A DNA stretch of 7,585 bases from Limisphaerales bacterium (GTDB taxonomy: Bacteria; Verrucomicrobiota; Verrucomicrobiia; Limisphaerales; UBA11358). The notes beneath the pieces were generated by a model. That model saw only the letters and a program-made list of their open reading frames with translations, was not told the DNA's origin and did not search any database. A program made the position numbers and the translations under genes. How positions within the stretch are numbered: position 1 is the stretch's first letter; the number at the start of each line of letters is the position of its first letter. The stretch covers positions 1 through 7,585 of the forward strand of contig DMQW01000384.1 in assembly GCA_003455565.1 (NCBI GenBank), read 5' to 3'. This document shows positions 5,673-7,585 of the stretch, piece by piece.

Positions 5673-7421
5673 ATGATAATTAAATCCACCAAATGCGCGC
5701 TGCTGGCCGGGATGTTGCTTGGCACAGGGATGCTTGCCGCCCAAGCATCCAGCAGCATAGTAACCTTCAGCGTGGACATGTCCGCGCAAATTGCTGGTGC
5801 CACCTTCGTTCCCGGCACTGATACGGTTTCCGCCAACGGAACATTCAACGGGTATGGGCCGCTGAATTTGGTTCGAGTCGGAGCCACCACGGTCTACACC
5901 AACACCGCCAACGACACAACCGATGCCAATGGCGGGCAAGTGCAATATAAGTTCGTGATTGACAGCAGCACTTGGGAAACTACGGGCGACTATCATAACC
6001 GGACGGCATTGCTCCCTTCCACCAGCGGTGCCAGTCTGGTGTTGCCCACGGCATTTTTTGCGGACGCGGGAACCCCGGTCGCCAACGACGTGAGATTTCA
6101 AATGGACGTGTCACAACAAATCGCCTTGGGCAATTTCGTCAACGATGGGTCAAGTTATGTGGATGTCCGGGGTTCGTTTAACAGTTGGTCTGGGGGTGCG
6201 AGCGTGTTGACCAACGATCCCACCATACTTAGGACAAATCAGTTTGGACTGGTGACCTCCAACGTCTGGGTCGGCACTTTCTCGGTGAACGCCTCGCCTG
6301 GCGCAGCGATTGATTTCAAATATGTGATTCAGCCCGCCACGATTTGGGAGGCGGTCAGCCCAGTCAATTCCGATGACGGCGGCAACCGCTTCTTTGCCAA
6401 CGTGGCGCAGACCCTGCCCTTGGTGGATTTTGCCGATGCGCCGTTTGCTCCGCTTTGCTCGGTCACTTTTGCGGTAGATATGTCAGCTCAGGCTTATTAT
6501 GGCAATTGGAACCCCGCCATGGCAGTTGATCTGGCTGGCAGCTTGAATGGGTGGAACACCGGAGCAACACCTATGACCAACAACCCCACCGCTAGTAATA
6601 CGAACATTTATTACGCGGTTGTTGTCATTGGCCAGGGATCAACTCCGCAATATAAGTTCACTTACCAAGGCGCTGGCGGCACGGTGTGGGAGAGCGTCAA
6701 CCCGCCGACACCGTCGATTGGCGGGAACCGCTTCTTCATGGTGCCATCGCTCGCGAGCACGACTCTGCCAACGGTGTTCTTCAGCGGCACGTCCATTTAT
6801 GACCTGCTCACTACAAACGTGTGGGTAACCTTCACCGTCAGCATGACCAATGCGTCACAGTATCCGTCTGGCCCCGCTTTTAACTTCGGTTCGGATAACG
6901 TCTATGTTAATGGTCCTGCGTTTACCGGGGCTTGGTTGGGTTGGGATCCTATTAGCTTGGCATCCTATCAACTGACCAACAATCCAATCGGCAGTGAGGT
7001 TTATTCAGGGCAGTTCTTGATTCCGCTGGGGAGTGCGCTTAAGACAACCTACAAGTATAGCATTAACGGCGTGGATAACGAGGCCGGCAGCGGCAATGAT
7101 CGTGGCCGTTACATTCGCTCCACGGTCACGGGTGCTTACAGTTTCCCGATGGATACCTTTGGCAGCCAGTATAATGAGCCATCGTTCGGACAACTGGCGG
7201 TTGGAAAAATGTCGGCGGGAACAGTTCCGTTGTCGTGGCTTGGCGCCCCGAATGTGCAGGTTCAAACCTGCACCAACCTGACCAGCGGTTCGTGGGTCAG
7301 CCATCCGGAAACGAGCGGGGCGGTCTGGAGCGCGGGAATCAATTCCACCAATGGTTTGGTCAGCGTCACCAACTGGCCGGCTGGCAGTGGGAAATTGTTC
7401 TTTCGTCTGATGCAGCAATGA
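5673..7421 (+). CDS. Secreted protein with four tandem starch-binding-like modules, no catalytic domain
   Basis: The 582-residue protein is probably exported and binds alpha-glucans at or outside the cell surface. From the ATG at 5673 it has a signal peptide (MIIKSTKCALLAGMLLGTGM, cleavage near AQA-S). Four related modules follow at about residues 29-131, 139-256, 263-371 and 384-497. Each opens with VTFxVDM-like strands (VTFSVDMSAQ, VRFQMDVSQQ, VTFAVDMSAQ, VTFTVSMTN), and most contain an N-G/S-W or similar loop (GSFNSW, GSLNGW) and a YKF/FKY strand. Modules 2 and 3 share WE-V and GGNRFF. This is the pattern of CBM20/CBM48-like starch-binding beta-sandwiches, although the ligand is inferred. 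A C-terminal domain (505-582) ends in KLFFRLMQQ, like other exported Verrucomicrobiota proteins. A TTG at 5619 would extend it by 18 residues ahead of the signal peptide and is unlikely. No glycosidase motifs are seen. It may act like SusE/SusF, by analogy only. Confidence 0.8.
   Translation: MIIKSTKCALLAGMLLGTGMLAAQASSSIVTFSVDMSAQIAGATFVPGTDTVSANGTFNGYGPLNLVRVGATTVYTNTANDTTDANGGQVQYKFVIDSSTWETTGDYHNRTALLPSTSGASLVLPTAFFADAGTPVANDVRFQMDVSQQIALGNFVNDGSSYVDVRGSFNSWSGGASVLTNDPTILRTNQFGLVTSNVWVGTFSVNASPGAAIDFKYVIQPATIWEAVSPVNSDDGGNRFFANVAQTLPLVDFADAPFAPLCSVTFAVDMSAQAYYGNWNPAMAVDLAGSLNGWNTGATPMTNNPTASNTNIYYAVVVIGQGSTPQYKFTYQGAGGTVWESVNPPTPSIGGNRFFMVPSLASTTLPTVFFSGTSIYDLLTTNVWVTFTVSMTNASQYPSGPAFNFGSDNVYVNGPAFTGAWLGWDPISLASYQLTNNPIGSEVYSGQFLIPLGSALKTTYKYSINGVDNEAGSGNDRGRYIRSTVTGAYSFPMDTFGSQYNEPSFGQLAVGKMSAGTVPLSWLGAPNVQVQTCTNLTSGSWVSHPETSGAVWSAGINSTNGLVSVTNWPAGSGKLFFRLMQQ
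5757..7163 (+). repeat. Four tandem protein-level repeats of about 105-118 residues
   Basis: The four starch-binding-like modules correspond to about 5757-6065, 6087-6440, 6459-6785 and 6822-7163. Modules 2 and 3 are most alike (N-S/G-W loop, WE-V, GGNRFF). Module 1 is shorter and has YHNRTALL in place of GGNRFF. Module 4 has an extended loop (GPAFTGAWLGWD) and RGRYIRS instead. The repeats are diverged at the DNA level, which points to old duplication rather than recent expansion. Confidence 0.7.
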
Positions 7422-7440
7422 GGTTGCGTTGATCAGCAAT

Positions 7441-7474
7441 CCGCCCAGCCGGGCGACCGGCCCGGCTGTGGCGG
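7441..7474 (+). terminator. Strong GC-rich hairpin between starch-binding gene and pseudopilin gene
   Basis: CAGCCGGGC (7446-7454) pairs exactly with GCCCGGCTG (7460-7468) around a 5-nt loop. The stem extends by CCGCC (7441-7445) with GGCGG (7470-7474) past a single bulged T at 7469, giving 14 bp in all. It lies 20 nt after the stop codon and 25 nt before the next start. No T-run follows, only AT-rich sequence, so it may be a poor intrinsic terminator, an attenuating structure, or a stabilising 3' hairpin. Confidence 0.5.
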
Positions 7475-7499
7475 GGAATTTGAAAATTTGAAGCAAATT

Positions 7500-7585
7500 A
7501 TGAAGGCAAGAAATAGAGGTTTCACTTTGATTGAGTTGTTGGTCGTCATTGCCATCATTGCCATTTTGGCGGCGATGCTGCTGCC
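7500..7585 (+). CDS. Type II secretion/pilus pseudopilin-like protein (5' part only)
   Basis: The first 28 codons are present before the window ends, encoding MKARNRG followed by FTLIELLVVIAIIAI and further hydrophobic residues. This is a class III (prepilin) signal: a short basic leader, cleavage expected between G7 and F8, glutamate at position 5 of the mature protein, then a hydrophobic helix. Such proteins are processed by prepilin peptidase and anchor in the inner membrane. In Verrucomicrobiota and Planctomycetota this N-terminus heads many paralogous exported proteins of unclear role (with a DUF1559-like or H-X9-DG-type body), not only true pilins. The body lies beyond the window, so the subfamily cannot be decided. 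No good Shine-Dalgarno site is seen. It follows the starch-binding gene by 78 nt with a hairpin between. Confidence 0.85.
   Translation, partial: MKARNRGFTLIELLVVIAIIAILAAMLL

Overview
The window most likely comes from a member of the Verrucomicrobiota, possibly a Limisphaerales/Pedosphaera-like lineage. Three things suggest this: the pseudopilin signal beginning FTLIELLVVIAIIAI at the right edge, secreted-protein C-termini ending in RFYR/FFR-type tails, and starts that mostly lack a clear Shine-Dalgarno site. This assignment rests on pattern recognition, not on a database match.

Layout from left to right. (1) A probable minus-strand gene leaves the left edge, divergent from the next gene. 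(2) Positions 126-2789 encode a large DPE2-type 4-alpha-glucanotransferase with two N-terminal CBM20 starch-binding domains. (3) A short spacer carries what looks like an orphan C-terminal protein tail. (4) A two-component pair follows: a membrane-bound histidine kinase with an unusual periplasmic sensor region (2926-4347), then a NarL/FixJ-type response regulator (4393-5019). (5) About 650 bp without an intact gene holds a decayed minus-strand protein tail and a strongly structured nested inverted-repeat element (5369-5606). (6) Positions 5673-7421 encode a secreted protein of four tandem starch-binding-like beta-sandwich modules and a C-terminal tail domain, with no catalytic domain visible. 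(7) A long hairpin precedes the first 28 codons of a pseudopilin-like protein that leaves the right edge.

Together the window can be read as an alpha-glucan (starch/glycogen/maltodextrin) neighbourhood: a cytoplasmic transglycosylase, an exported multi-domain glucan-binding protein, and a signalling pair between them. The catalytic and signalling calls are firm. The idea that the kinase senses or controls glucan use rests only on gene order. I found no RNA gene, CRISPR array, transposase, phage gene or integrase. The best leads for novelty are the catalytic-domain-free four-module binding protein, the sensor domain of the kinase, and the palindromic intergenic element with the nearby orphan protein tails.
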